Shown here piece by piece: positions 50,318 through 60,455 of a stretch of 64,000 nucleotides of DNA (its first letter is position 1; every line of letters begins with the position of its first letter). The stretch covers positions 79,788-143,787 of the forward strand of contig JAUJNH010000006.1 in assembly GCA_030448245.1 (NCBI GenBank). The letters are read 5' to 3'. This DNA is from Acidimicrobiales bacterium. GTDB taxonomy: Bacteria > Actinomycetota > Acidimicrobiia > Acidimicrobiales > JAUJNH01. Under the pieces are notes generated by a model. The model saw only the letters and a list, made by a program, of their open reading frames with translations. It ran no database searches and was not told the origin of the DNA. Both the position numbers and the translations under genes were made by a program.

Positions 50318-50860
50318 ATGACCCGCGTCCTGCTCCTGTGCACGGCAAACCAGTGCCGGTCGCCGATGGCCGAGGTGCTGCTGCGCGCCCGTCGCCCCAC
50401 GCTGGAGGTGCAGTCGGCGGGCCGGCTGCCTGGCGGCGCCCCGGCCAGCGCCACCGCCGTGCAGGTGGTGGCGGCGCGGGGCCTCGACCTCTCGAAGCAC
50501 ATCAGCCAGACGGCCACCCCCGAGCTGGTGGGCCAGAGCGACCTGATCCTGGGCATGGCCCGAGAGCACGTCCGTGACGCCGTGCTGCTGCGGCCCGACG
50601 TGCGAGGCCGCGCCTTTTCCCTGAAGGACCTCGTGCGCCGGGGTGAGGCGGTGGGCCGGCGCCCCGGCGGCCAGTCGCTCGACAGCTGGCTCGCTCTGGC
50701 CGGGGCCGACCGGACGACGAACGACCTGCTGGGCGCTTCCCCCGCCGACGACGTCTCCGACCCGATCGGCCAGGCCCCGGCCCGCTACCGGGCCTGCGCC
50801 GACGAGCTGGACGACCTCCTCGCCCGCCTCACCGCCCTCGCCTTTCCTGCCGGGTCGTGA
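50318..50860 (+). CDS. Low-molecular-weight protein tyrosine phosphatase-like protein
   Basis: The 180-residue protein has the CX5R loop LLLCTANQCRSPMAEVLL (Cys8, Arg14) and an acid Asp in ASPADDVSDPIGQ, the DP loop. The helices between are usual for the fold. It may dephosphorylate a tyrosine protein or a small molecule, or be an arginine phosphatase-like variant; the family cannot settle this. It stands between rpmE and prfA, and its stop overlaps the next start by 4 bases (GTGA). Confidence 0.88.
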   Translation: MTRVLLLCTANQCRSPMAEVLLRARRPTLEVQSAGRLPGGAPASATAVQVVAARGLDLSKHISQTATPELVGQSDLILGMAREHVRDAVLLRPDVRGRAFSLKDLVRRGEAVGRRPGGQSLDSWLALAGADRTTNDLLGASPADDVSDPIGQAPARYRACADELDDLLARLTALAFPAGS

Positions 50861-51894
50861 CTCTCCTGGACGAGGAGAGGCGGAGACGGCTGCTGGCTTC
50901 CAAGGCGGTCGGGGTCGCGCGGTCGCAGGGAGCGGTGCCGGTGGGCGAGCCCCATCCGCTGCTGGGCGGAGCCGCCACCATGGTCGAGGGGGGCGCGGCG
51001 TGGGTGCTGGTCCAGCGCGAGCCCGAGCGGGCGCTGGGTTCGGCGCTCGCCTGGTCGATGCGCCAGGGCGCCACCGCCACCACCTGCGTGGTCGACGTGG
51101 GCCCCGACGGCCGGCCCCAGCGGGCGGCGGCCGAGCTGGTGGCGGCCAAGGCCGCCGCGCTGGCCCAACCGCCGCGGGTCCTGGCCGTGCACCGGACGTC
51201 CGTCGAGGACGTGCCGCCGGCCGTGCCGCCCTCGGGCGAGCCACCGGTGCCGTCGGCGCTGGCCGGCCTCCGCCTGGAAGACGCCGCCGCCGCCCGCGTC
51301 GACGCCGTGGCGCACGCCGACGGGGGCCTGACCTTCGAGGTCCTGGGCCTCGAGGTGGCCCGGGTCGCTCCCGACGGGTCGCTGCTGGTGGGTGCGGGCA
51401 AGCACGACCGCGACGCCACCAACGAGCTGTACGCCGGCGAGCCGACGAGGGAGGCGCTGGTGCGGGCGGCCGAGGTGGTGCGCCAGGAGCGCCGGCCGGG
51501 GGCCCAGGTGGGGCCGGCCAACCTCCTGCAGCGCGAGCGGTGGCTGCGCCACGCCCTGGTCGCCGACCCGGCGCCGCTGAGCCACGCCGGGGTCACCGGC
51601 CCGCTCGTCCCGGTGCCCGACCCCGCCCCCCCGGTCGACCTGCGCCGGCCCCGGCCGGCGGCGGCCACGGCGGAGGAGGGCCTTGTGCTGGTGGTCTGCT
51701 CGGCCGGGGTCGACCTCGACCTCGTGCCGACCGCCGCGTGGCTGCGAAGCTGGGCGGCGCCGTCGGCCGAGCGCATCGTGCTGGCCGTCCCGGTGGGCGC
51801 CGACCAGCCGATCCTGACCGACCTGGCGCCCCTCCTGCCGGTGCCGGCCGAGGTCGTGGCCGTGGTGCCTCCGTGGGAGGATGCGCGGCCGTGA
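50857..51894 (+). CDS. Unrecognised protein coupled to prfA
   Basis: I do not recognise this 345-residue protein. It is a soluble alpha-beta protein with an N-terminal ERRRRLLASKAVGVARSQG helix, repeated GG-AAWVLVQ and ATTCVVDVGPDGRP strands, a middle domain (LRLEDAAAARVDAVAHADGG) and a C-terminal third, EGLVLVVCSAGVDLDLVPTA then SAERIVLAVPVGADQPILTD. The sequence has no membrane segments or known metal motifs. It starts inside the phosphatase stop (GTG 50857), and its TGA overlaps the prfA ATG (TGATG), so it is translated with both. That suggests a link with translation or a common regulation. Confidence 0.7.
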   Translation: MTLLDEERRRRLLASKAVGVARSQGAVPVGEPHPLLGGAATMVEGGAAWVLVQREPERALGSALAWSMRQGATATTCVVDVGPDGRPQRAAAELVAAKAAALAQPPRVLAVHRTSVEDVPPAVPPSGEPPVPSALAGLRLEDAAAARVDAVAHADGGLTFEVLGLEVARVAPDGSLLVGAGKHDRDATNELYAGEPTREALVRAAEVVRQERRPGAQVGPANLLQRERWLRHALVADPAPLSHAGVTGPLVPVPDPAPPVDLRRPRPAAATAEEGLVLVVCSAGVDLDLVPTAAWLRSWAAPSAERIVLAVPVGADQPILTDLAPLLPVPAEVVAVVPPWEDARP

Positions 51895-52964
51895 TGGACG
51901 ACGGCGGGCTGGCGGCGCTGGTCGAGGAGTACGAGCAGGCCTTGAGCCGCATGGGCGACCCGGCGGCCCTGTCGGACCAGCGCGAGCTGCAAAAGGCGGG
52001 GCGGCGGGCCAAGCAGCTCGAGCCGATGGCCGAGGTGGCCAGTCGGCTCCTGGCCGCCCGCCAGGACCGCGACGCCGCCCGGGAGCTGCTGGTGGGGGCC
52101 GAAGGCGAGGACCGGTGGTCGCTCGAGGCCGAGCTGGCCGGCTCGGAGGCGCTGATCTCCCAGCTCGACGAGGAGCTGAACGTGCTCCTCCTGCCTCGCG
52201 ACCCGAACGAGGACCGCGACGTGCTGATCGAGATCCGGGGCGCCGAGGGCGGCGAGGAGGCGAACCTCTGGGCCCGCGACCTGTACGAGATGTACACCCG
52301 CTTCGCCGACCGCCGGGGCTGGAAGCTGGAGGTGCTGTCGCTCACCGAGTCGGACATGGGCGGCATCGGCGAGGCCACCTTCCGCCTGGCCGGCGACGGC
52401 GTCTGGGCCCGCATGAAGCACGAGGCCGGCCCCCACCGGGTGCAGCGGGTGCCGACCACCGAGAGCCAGGGCCGCATCCACACGAGCTCGGCCACCGTCA
52501 CGGCCCTTCCCGAGGCCGAGGAGGTCGATGTCCGGCTGGACGAGAAGGACCTGAAGGTCGACGTGTACCGCTCGTCGGGGCCGGGCGGCCAGAGCGTCAA
52601 CACCACCGACTCGGCGGTTCGGGTCACCCACCTGCCCACGGGCGTGGTGGTGTCGATGCAGGACCAGAAGAGCCAGCTGCAGAACAAGGCGAAGGCTCTG
52701 CTCGTGCTGCGCAGCCGGCTGCTGAAGCTGCAGCAGGACGAGCAGGCGGCCGAGTCGTCGGCCACCCGGCGCTCGCAGGTGGGCGGCGGCGGGCGGGGCG
52801 AGAAGATCCGCACCTATAACTACAAGGAGAACCGGGTCACCGACCACCGCATCGGCCTCACCACCTACACGCTGAACAAGGTGCTCGAGGGGGAGCTGGA
52901 CGAGATCAGCGACGCCCTCGTCGCCGACGAGCGGGCCCGGCTCCTGGGCGCGGCCGGGGCCTGA
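51894..52964 (+). CDS. prfA: Peptide chain release factor 1
   Basis: The 356-residue release factor recognises UAA and UAG. The GGQ peptidyl-hydrolysis motif is at 231-233 in SSGPGGQSVNTTDSAVR; the codon-recognition tripeptide appears in TTESQGRIHTSSATV as the usual neighbourhood. ATG 51894 shares its A with the stop of the preceding gene (GTG 51891 is an alternative). prmC, which methylates the GGQ glutamine, follows 9 bases later. Confidence 0.97.
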   Translation: MDDGGLAALVEEYEQALSRMGDPAALSDQRELQKAGRRAKQLEPMAEVASRLLAARQDRDAARELLVGAEGEDRWSLEAELAGSEALISQLDEELNVLLLPRDPNEDRDVLIEIRGAEGGEEANLWARDLYEMYTRFADRRGWKLEVLSLTESDMGGIGEATFRLAGDGVWARMKHEAGPHRVQRVPTTESQGRIHTSSATVTALPEAEEVDVRLDEKDLKVDVYRSSGPGGQSVNTTDSAVRVTHLPTGVVVSMQDQKSQLQNKAKALLVLRSRLLKLQQDEQAAESSATRRSQVGGGGRGEKIRTYNYKENRVTDHRIGLTTYTLNKVLEGELDEISDALVADERARLLGAAGA

Positions 52965-52973
52965 GGCGCGGCG

Positions 52974-53834
52974 GTGCCCACCTGGCGCCAGCTCGAGCAC
53001 CAGGTGCGTGAGCGCCTGGCCGACGGGCAGGAGGCCCGCTGGGTGGTGCAGCAGGTGGCGGGCCGTACCGGCGCCCAGTGGCTGGCCGATCTCGACCACC
53101 CGGCCCCGACCCGCTGCCTCGACTTCCTCGAGGGCCTGGTGCGGCGGCGGGAGGCCGGCGAGCCCCTCCAGTACGTGCTCGGCAGCTGGGGCTTCCGCCG
53201 GCTCGACCTGGCCATCGACCGTCGGGTGCTGATCCCCCGGCCCGAGACCGAGCAGGTGGTCGAGCACGCCATCGCCGAGCTCACCCGGCTGCGCCTGGCC
53301 ACCGGCAAGCCGCCGCGGGTCGTTGACCTGGGCACCGGCTCGGGGGCCGTCGCCCTGTCGATCGCCGTCGAGGTGGCCGGGGCCGAGGTGTGGGCCACCG
53401 ACGCCTCGGCCGACGCGGTGGCCGTGGCCCGGGCGAACGTGGCCGGCACCGGCGGCATGGCCGCCACCCGGGTCAGGGTCGTGGCCGGCAGCTGGTACGA
53501 CGCCCTCCCACCCGAGCTGGCGGGCCGGGTCGACCTGGTCGTGTCGAACCCGCCCTACCTGGCCGCCGCCGAGCTGGCCGACCTCGACCCGGCCGTGGCG
53601 TCGTGGGAGCCCACCGAGGCGCTGGTCGCCGGGCCCACCGGCCTCGAGGCCATCGAGGCCGTGGTCGGAGGCGCGCGGCGCTGGCTGCGCCACCCCGGGG
53701 CACTGGTGGTCGAGCTGGCCCCCGCCCAGGCCGCGGCGGCGGTGGCGCTCGCCCTCGGCGCCGGCTTCGACCGTGCCGTCGTGCGGCCCGACCTTGCACA
53801 GCGCCCTCGCGCCCTGGTGGCCAGCATCGGCTGA
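52974..53834 (+). CDS. prmC: Release factor glutamine methyltransferase
   Basis: The 286-residue methyltransferase N5-methylates the Gln of the GGQ motif in release factors. The helical N-terminal substrate domain runs to about residue 80, followed by [19 protein letters not shown], the SAM motif [18 protein letters not shown] and the hallmark NPPY (Asn192-Tyr195) in [13 protein letters not shown]. The start is GTG 52974. It forms a functional pair with prfA upstream. Confidence 0.96.
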   Translation: MPTWRQLEHQVRERLADGQEARWVVQQVAGRTGAQWLADLDHPAPTRCLDFLEGLVRRREAGEPLQYVLGSWGFRRLDLAIDRRVLIPRPETEQVVEHAIAELTRLRLATGKPPRVVDLGTGSGAVALSIAVEVAGAEVWATDASADAVAVARANVAGTGGMAATRVRVVAGSWYDALPPELAGRVDLVVSNPPYLAAAELADLDPAVASWEPTEALVAGPTGLEAIEAVVGGARRWLRHPGALVVELAPAQAAAAVALALGAGFDRAVVRPDLAQRPRALVASIG

Positions 53835-53880
53835 CGGCCGCTGCCCCGTTCGGCTCGGGCGCGACCGGCGGCCGGTGCCG

Positions 53881-54924
53881 CTACGGGCGCTCGCCGACGC
53901 CGGTGGCCGCTTCGTGGAGGCGGCCGGCGGGGCTGTCGGGAGCCAGCGGCGGCGTCGAACCGCCGGCGCCCTCGACCAGTCCGTGCAGCATCTCGGCCAG
54001 GGCGTCCGACGCCGACCACTGAGGGGTCCAGCCGAGGAGGGTGCGGGCCCGGGTGGTGTCCAGCAGGGGCAGGCCGAGCACCAGGTCGAACAGCTTCGGG
54101 TCGGCCGGCAGGAGGTGGGCGTGCCAGGCGGCGGCGAGGGCCGCCCGCACCAGGAGGCTGGGCACCGGCACGAACCGGGCCTTGAGGACCTCGGCCAGCG
54201 CGGGCCCGTCCAGGATCGGCTCGGCGGCCAGGTTGAACGCGCCCCGCACGTCCGAGGCGACGGCCAGCCGGTAGGCCTCGGCGGCGTCCTCGGTGTGCAG
54301 CGCCTGGAAGCGCAGCTCGGAGGGGAGCGGCAGGACCGGGAGGAGTCCGGGGCGGGCCAGCGACCCGGGGGCCAGCGGGCCGAGGAACAGCCGCCGCTGG
54401 GCCGTGGCCGCCTCGGCCTTGAAGATGAAGGCCGGGCGCAGGCGGACCACCCGCATCTCCGGCTGGCGGGCCTCGACCGTGTCCAGCAGCCGCTCGACGT
54501 ACGCCTTCTCCCGCCCGTAGCCGGCGCTCGGCATGCTGTGGGTGGGCCAGCTCTCGTCCACCATGCGACCGGAGGCAGGCGAGTACGCCCCCACCGAGCT
54601 GGCGTAGACGAGGGCGGGGACGAGGGCGGCGGCGGCGGCGTCGAACAGCCGGCTGCTGCCGATGACGTTCGCCCGCCACGTCGTCATCGGGTCGTGGGTC
54701 GGCTGGAACAGCCAGGCCAGGTGGACGACGGCGTCGGCCCCCCGCAGGTGCGGCCCGAGGTCGTCCTCGGCCAGGTCGGCGGCCACGTGGTGGACGCCGG
54801 GCACGGCCTGTTCGGGCAGGCGCCGGGCGATCCCCACCACCTCGCTCACCTCGGGATCGGCCAGCAGCTTGGCCACCACGCTGGTGCCCACGTTCCCGGT
54901 CGCGCCTGTCACCACCACCCGCAT
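53881..54924 (-). CDS. NAD(P)-dependent epimerase/dehydratase family protein (extended SDR)
   Basis: The 347-residue protein has the SDR nucleotide motif [20 protein letters not shown], the acidic [13 protein letters not shown] segment and the [10 protein letters not shown] motif (Tyr-x3-Lys). It belongs to the extended SDR group acting on nucleotide sugars or other hydroxyl compounds; the substrate is unknown. It is the only minus-strand gene in this stretch, between prmC and glyA, where mycobacteria have a Sua5-type gene. ATG 54924 is 66 bases from the glyA start. Confidence 0.85.
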   Translation of the reverse strand: MRVVVTGATGNVGTSVVAKLLADPEVSEVVGIARRLPEQAVPGVHHVAADLAEDDLGPHLRGADAVVHLAWLFQPTHDPMTTWRANVIGSSRLFDAAAAALVPALVYASSVGAYSPASGRMVDESWPTHSMPSAGYGREKAYVERLLDTVEARQPEMRVVRLRPAFIFKAEAATAQRRLFLGPLAPGSLARPGLLPVLPLPSELRFQALHTEDAAEAYRLAVASDVRGAFNLAAEPILDGPALAEVLKARFVPVPSLLVRAALAAAWHAHLLPADPKLFDLVLGLPLLDTTRARTLLGWTPQWSASDALAEMLHGLVEGAGGSTPPLAPDSPAGRLHEAATGVGERP

Positions 54925-54990
54925 GGACCGCTTCTTCCCACTGGAGACCTCCGGAAACGCCTCAGGACCTGCCCGGTAGGCTCGGGGGCG

Positions 54991-56247
54991 ATGGCGCATC
55001 CCTTCACCGCGGCCGATCCCGAGGTGTTCAGCGTCGTCGACGCCGAGCGCGAGCGGCAGAACACCACGCTGCAGCTGATCGCCTCCGAGAACTTCACCTC
55101 GCCGGCCGTGATGGCCGCCACCGGGTCGGTGCTCACCAACAAGTACTCCGAGGGCTACCCCGGCAAGCGCTACTACGGCGGCAACCAGGAGGTCGACCGG
55201 GTCGAGAACATCGCCATCGAGCGGGTCAAGCGGCTGTTCGGTGCGGAGCACGCCAACGTGCAGCCCCACTCGGGCGCCAACGCCAACACCGCGGCCTACC
55301 TCGCCGTGCTCGAACCCGGCGACACCGCCCTCGGCCTTCGCCTCGACCAGGGCGGCCACATCACCCACGGCCTGCCCGTCAGCTTGTCCGGCCGCTTCTA
55401 CAACTTCGTCTCTTACGGCGTGTCCCCGTCGGACGAGCGCATCGACCTCGACCAGGTGCGCGACCTCGCCCTCGAGCACCGGCCCAAGCTGATCGTCGCC
55501 GGCGCCACCGCCTACCCCCGCACGATCCACCCCGAGCCGTTCCGGCAGATCGCCGACGAGGTCGGGGCCCTGCTCCTGTTCGACGCCGCCCACATCGCCG
55601 GCCTCGTCGCCGGCGGCGCCCACCCCAGCCCGGTGCCGCTGGCCGACATCGTCACCTTCACCACCCACAAGACCCTCCGGGGGCCGCGAGGCGGCTGCAT
55701 CCTGTCCAAGGCGGCGCTGGGCACGGCGATCGACAAGGGCATCTTCCCGGGCAGCCAGGGCGGGCCGCTCGACCACGTCGTGGCGGCCAAGGCGGTGGCC
55801 TTCGGCGAGGCGCTCCAGCCCCCGTTCGCCGCCTACGCCGCCCAGGTCGTGGCCAACGCCCAGGCGCTGGCCCGTGCACTGGCCGGCGAGGGGTTCCGCC
55901 TCGTGTCGGGAGGCACCGACAATCACCTGGTCCTGGTCGACCTCCAGCCGTTCGACCCCGACCTGACCGGCAAGGTCGCGCAGGAGGTCCTGGACCGGGC
56001 CGGGATCACGTGCAACAAGAACACCATCCCGAACGACCCCCGCTCGGCCTTCGTCACCAGCGGCCTGCGCCTCGGCACCGCCGCGCAGACCACGGCCGGC
56101 ATGGGCGAGCCCGAGATGGTTGAGGTGGCCGGCCTCATCGGCCGGGCCCTGCGCAGCCGCGACGACGAGCACGAGCTGGCCGCCACCCGCCACCAGGTGG
56201 TCACCCTCTGCTCGAAGTTCACCCCCTACCCCGAGCCGTTCGGGTAG
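54991..56247 (+). CDS. glyA: Serine hydroxymethyltransferase
   Basis: The 418-residue PLP enzyme interconverts serine and glycine with tetrahydrofolate. It has [58 protein letters not shown] and the PLP Lys in [17 protein letters not shown]. The usual length and all landmarks are present. ATG 54991 begins [17 protein letters not shown]. The next gene begins 9 bases later on the same strand. Confidence 0.97.
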   Translation: MAHPFTAADPEVFSVVDAERERQNTTLQLIASENFTSPAVMAATGSVLTNKYSEGYPGKRYYGGNQEVDRVENIAIERVKRLFGAEHANVQPHSGANANTAAYLAVLEPGDTALGLRLDQGGHITHGLPVSLSGRFYNFVSYGVSPSDERIDLDQVRDLALEHRPKLIVAGATAYPRTIHPEPFRQIADEVGALLLFDAAHIAGLVAGGAHPSPVPLADIVTFTTHKTLRGPRGGCILSKAALGTAIDKGIFPGSQGGPLDHVVAAKAVAFGEALQPPFAAYAAQVVANAQALARALAGEGFRLVSGGTDNHLVLVDLQPFDPDLTGKVAQEVLDRAGITCNKNTIPNDPRSAFVTSGLRLGTAAQTTAGMGEPEMVEVAGLIGRALRSRDDEHELAATRHQVVTLCSKFTPYPEPFG

Positions 56248-56256
56248 CCGCCCCAG

Positions 56257-57420
56257 GTGTTCCGCACGTACGGCCCGGTCCTGCTGGTGGCCACGGCCAC
56301 CACCTGGCTGGCAACGTTCCTCTGGCGGTCGTACGCCTCCCGTCGGCCATCCCTCGTGGTCCAGCCCGACGACCGCCGCATCCACGACCGGACCACGCCC
56401 ACCGGCGGGGGGTTCGCCATGTGGCTCGCCTTTTTGGTGTCGATGGCCGTGGCGTCCCGCCTGCCCCGGCTGCGTGACCTGTTCGAGGCCAGCAGCGAGG
56501 TGCTGGGCATCCTCCTCGGGGCCACGATCCTGTTCGCCATCGGACTGCTCGACGACATCCGCGAGGTCTCCCCGCCGGCGAAGCTGGCCGGCACCATCCT
56601 CGGCGCCTCGGTCATGGCCAGCCAGGGGGTGCAGATGCTGTACTTCCGGGTGCCCTTCTGGGACACGGTGGTGCTCGACCAGAGCACGGGCTTCCTCATC
56701 ACGGTGGTCTGGGTGGTGCTGGTCACCGAGGCCGTGAACCTGATCGACGGGCTCGACGGCCTGGCCGCCGGGGTGGCGCTCATCGCCGGCCTCGCCTTCT
56801 TCCTCTACGCCAGCCGGCAGGTCGAGGCCGGCCTGCTCACCGGCGACTCCATCGGCCCGCTCCTCGCCGTGGTGGTGGTCGGCGTCTGCCTCGGCTTCCT
56901 CCCGCACAACTTCCACCCGGCCAGGGTCTTCATGGGGGACGCCGGGGCGCTGTTCCTCGGTCTGCTGCTCGCCACCTCGACGCTCGTGGTCGGCGGCCGC
57001 ACCAACGACGAGTTCAGCGGCCAGACGTTCTTCTTCTTCGCTCCCGTCCTGATCCCGTTCGTGATCCTCGGGGTCCCCCTGCTCGACACGGCCTTCGCCT
57101 TCCTGCGGCGCGCCGTGCAGCGCCGGGGCATCACCGTGGCCGACAAGGAACACCTCCACCACCGCCTGGTGCGGCTGGGCCATGGCCACCGCCGCGCCGT
57201 GCTCATCCTGTGGGCGTGGACGGCGGTGCTGGCCACCCTCGTGCTGGTGCCGACCTACGCCCAGGGAGCCAACGGGCTCGTCCTGCCGGGGGTGCTGGCG
57301 TTGGGCGTCGTGCTCTACACCGTGCTCCACCCCGAGGTGCGGGCGGGCCGGCGGCTGGCCCCGGACCCGCCGCCGGCGACGGCTCCAGCCGGGCCCGTCA
57401 AGGTGCGCAGGCAGCGCTGA
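56257..57420 (+). CDS. Undecaprenyl/decaprenyl-phosphate sugar-1-phosphate transferase (MraY/WecA family)
   Basis: The 387-residue membrane enzyme has about ten hydrophobic helices and the family motifs IHDRTTPTGGGFAMW, GLLDDIREVSPPAKL, NLIDGLDGLAAGVALIAG, the catalytic VFMGDAGALFLG and the HLHHRLVRLGHGHRRAV loop. It links UDP-GlcNAc or a related sugar phosphate to the polyprenyl carrier for cell-wall or arabinogalactan-like polymer. In mycobacterial order rfe/wecA sits here, directly before the atp operon. The start is GTG 56257. Confidence 0.92.
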   Translation: MFRTYGPVLLVATATTWLATFLWRSYASRRPSLVVQPDDRRIHDRTTPTGGGFAMWLAFLVSMAVASRLPRLRDLFEASSEVLGILLGATILFAIGLLDDIREVSPPAKLAGTILGASVMASQGVQMLYFRVPFWDTVVLDQSTGFLITVVWVVLVTEAVNLIDGLDGLAAGVALIAGLAFFLYASRQVEAGLLTGDSIGPLLAVVVVGVCLGFLPHNFHPARVFMGDAGALFLGLLLATSTLVVGGRTNDEFSGQTFFFFAPVLIPFVILGVPLLDTAFAFLRRAVQRRGITVADKEHLHHRLVRLGHGHRRAVLILWAWTAVLATLVLVPTYAQGANGLVLPGVLALGVVLYTVLHPEVRAGRRLAPDPPPATAPAGPVKVRRQR

Positions 57421-57436
57421 TCCAGCCGCCGCTCGA

Positions 57437-57503
57437 AGGTTTCGGCTAGGTTCCCTGTCGGATTTGCCCGCCCCGAAACCTAGGTCGTAGATTGCGAAGC
57501 AAT
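57437..57503 (+). promoter_or_regulatory. Inverted repeats in the atp operon leader
   Basis: AGGTTTCGG (57437-57445) and CCGAAACCT (57473-57481) are perfect 9-base complements 27 bases apart. A second small hairpin, ATTGC-GAA-GCAAT, is at 57491-57503 in the most AT-rich part of the region. They may end the wecA transcript or regulate atpZ expression. The atpZ ribosome site GAGGAGGG follows at about 57530. Confidence 0.55.
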
Positions 57504-57543
57504 TCACAAGCGAGGATGCCAAACCTGGTGAGGAGGGTCGTGC

Positions 57544-57819
57544 GTGGACGAGCGTGAGCAGGAGCAGCGCCGTCAGCTCAACCAGGGCTTCGGAGCGTCG
57601 CTCAACAACGCGTTCGAGATCGCCGTGGTCCCGGTGGTCTTCGCCGGCCTCGGCTGGCTGCTCGATGCGGCGCTCGGGACGGGGATCGTCTTCACGGCCA
57701 TCCTCGCGGTGCTCGCCTTGGCCGGCACCTTCGTCAAGCTCTACTACGGCTACAGCCGCAAGATGCTGACCCTCGAGCAGGCCGGCACCTGGAACCGGCC
57801 GCCGAAGGCGCCGCGGTGA
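57544..57819 (+). CDS. atpZ: AtpZ/AtpI family protein
   Basis: The 91-residue protein has two membrane helices (AFEIAVVPVVFAGLGWLLDA and GIVFTAILAVLALAGTFVKL) with a short cytoplasmic loop and a basic end, the AtpZ layout. Relatives are found in front of atpI and may assist assembly or magnesium/calcium uptake. The start is GTG 57544 with a strong ribosome site, and the gene overlaps the next by 4 bases. Confidence 0.85.
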   Translation: MDEREQEQRRQLNQGFGASLNNAFEIAVVPVVFAGLGWLLDAALGTGIVFTAILAVLALAGTFVKLYYGYSRKMLTLEQAGTWNRPPKAPR

Positions 57820-58285
57820 GCGTGGCCGCGGTCACCGCGTCCACGCCCGTGGACGGCCCGCCGGTCGAGCGGATGATCGTGAAGGACATGCTCAGGCGCG
57901 GGTGGCCGGCCCTGCTGGCCCTGGTGGCTCTCGGCGGGCTGTGGGGCGTCGACGGCGCCCTCTCGGCGGGCTTCGGCGCCGGCCTCGCCGTGGCCAACGC
58001 CATGCTGGCCGCCGCCCTCGTGTCGGGCGCCGCCCGCGTCAGCCTGGGGCTGCTGTACGCCGCCGCACTGGGCGGCTACCTGGTGCGGCTCGGGCTCATC
58101 ACGGTCGCGGTGCTCGCGGTCGTGCGCCAGTCCTGGGTCGAGGTGATCCCACTCGGCGCCGCCCTGGTGATCGCCCACCTCGGCCTGTTCGTGTGGGAGG
58201 CCCGCTTCGTGTCGACCCAGCTGGCCTTCCCCGGCCTCAAGCCCGATCCCAAGAGCCAGCGCCCTCGCGTTGAGAAAGGCGCGCC

Positions 58286-58289
<4 letters not shown>
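57816..58289 (+). CDS. atpI: ATP synthase protein I-like membrane protein
   Basis: The 157-residue protein has four hydrophobic segments (PALLALVALGGLWGVDGALS, GFGAGLAVANAMLAAALVSG, LLYAAALGGYLVRLGLITVA, VIPLGAALVIAHLGLFVWEA). It resembles AtpI, which helps assemble the c-ring, though sequence conservation is weak and the call rests mostly on place and layout. GTG 57816 overlaps atpZ, and the stop overlaps atpB (GTGA). Confidence 0.75.
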
Positions 58290-59348
<1,059 letters not shown>

Positions 59349-59363
59349 TCCAGGGAGCTCCGC

Positions 59364-59906
59364 ATGATCAACGCCTTCCTGCTCGCCGCCGAAGGCGGCG
59401 CGCCCGCCACCGAGAGCCACAACCCGATCATCCCCGAGCTGAACGAGCTCGTCTACAGCCTCATCGCCTTCGCCGTGCTGGCGCTGCTGTTCAAGAAGTT
59501 CGCCTTCCAGCCGGTCAAGAAGGGGATGGAATCCCGGACCGAGCGGATCCGCAAGGACCTCGACCAGGCCGAGAAGGCCAAGTCGGAGGCCGAGTCGATC
59601 CTGGAGGACTACAAGAAGCAGCTGGCCAACGCCAAGTCCGAGTCGAACCGCATCATCGACGAGGCTCGCCAGCAGGCCGAGAAGGTCAAGGCCGACATCA
59701 CCGAGAGCGCCAACCGCGAGGTGGCCGAGCAGAAGGCGAAGGCCACCGAGGACATCGAGGCGGCCCGCAACGCCGCCATCGCCTCGCTGCAGACCTCGGT
59801 GGCGTCCATGGCCATCGAGCTGGCCGAGAAGGTGGTCGAGAAGAACCTCGACCGCGAGACGAACCAGCGCCTGATCGACAGCTTCATCGACAAGGTCGGG
59901 AGCTGA
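59364..59906 (+). CDS. atpF: ATP synthase F0 subunit b
   Basis: The 180-residue subunit has one N-terminal membrane helix (LNELVYSLIAFAVLALLFKK) and a long charged coiled-coil stalk (KAKSEAESILEDYKKQLANA, ITESANREVAEQKAKATEDI). It ties F0 to the F1 head through delta. It starts ATG 59364 behind a GGGAGCTCCGC site. Length is normal. Confidence 0.96.
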   Translation: MINAFLLAAEGGAPATESHNPIIPELNELVYSLIAFAVLALLFKKFAFQPVKKGMESRTERIRKDLDQAEKAKSEAESILEDYKKQLANAKSESNRIIDEARQQAEKVKADITESANREVAEQKAKATEDIEAARNAAIASLQTSVASMAIELAEKVVEKNLDRETNQRLIDSFIDKVGS

Positions 59907-59915
59907 CGCCTGCAT

Positions 59916-60455
59916 ATGGCTGACGACCGCATCGCCGCCTACGCGGCCGCGCTGTTCGAGGTGGCCCAGGGCGAGCAGGACCTGGCCAGGGTGGAGGACG
60001 AGCTGTTCACCGTGGCCACCCGGGTGCGCACCAACGACGCCCTGCGCGAGGCCCTCACCGACCAGTCCCTCCCCGTCGACCTGCGCCAGGGGATCGTCGA
60101 GGACCTGCTCGGCGGCCGGGCCAGCCCGACCACCACCAACCTCGTGTCGATGATCGTCGGCGCCGGCCGGGCCAAGGACCTGCCGGCCATCATCGAGGGC
60201 TTCCTCGAGAAGTCGGCCGGATCCCGCAGCGAGACCCTGGCCGAGGTCACCTCGGCCGTCCCCCTCGACGGAGACCAGCAGACGCGCCTGGCCGAGGCGC
60301 TGTCCAAGCGCGTCGGCCACCGCGTGTCGCTCAAGGTCACCGTCGACCCGTCCATCAAGGGCGGCCTGATCGCCCAGGTCGGTGACACCGTCATCGACGG
60401 CTCCATCCGCAGCCGCCTCGAACAGCTCAAGACCTCGCTCCAGGAGTCACGTTGA
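59916..60455 (+). CDS. atpH: ATP synthase F1 subunit delta
   Basis: The 179-residue OSCP/delta protein starts ATG 59916 ([20 protein letters not shown]), has the helical N-terminal domain and the C-terminal strand region [20 protein letters not shown] then [16 protein letters not shown]. It connects the peripheral stalk to the top of F1. Unlike mycobacteria, b and delta are separate genes here. The stop overlaps the atpA TTG by 4 bases. Confidence 0.95.
   Translation: MADDRIAAYAAALFEVAQGEQDLARVEDELFTVATRVRTNDALREALTDQSLPVDLRQGIVEDLLGGRASPTTTNLVSMIVGAGRAKDLPAIIEGFLEKSAGSRSETLAEVTSAVPLDGDQQTRLAEALSKRVGHRVSLKVTVDPSIKGGLIAQVGDTVIDGSIRSRLEQLKTSLQESR

Noticed and set aside
53881-57522. Very long minus-strand open frame of about 1200 residues
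   Set aside because: Only its C-terminal 347 residues (53881-54924) are a real SDR gene. The rest is antisense to glyA and the WecA-like gene and has the low-complexity composition of high-GC shadow frames.
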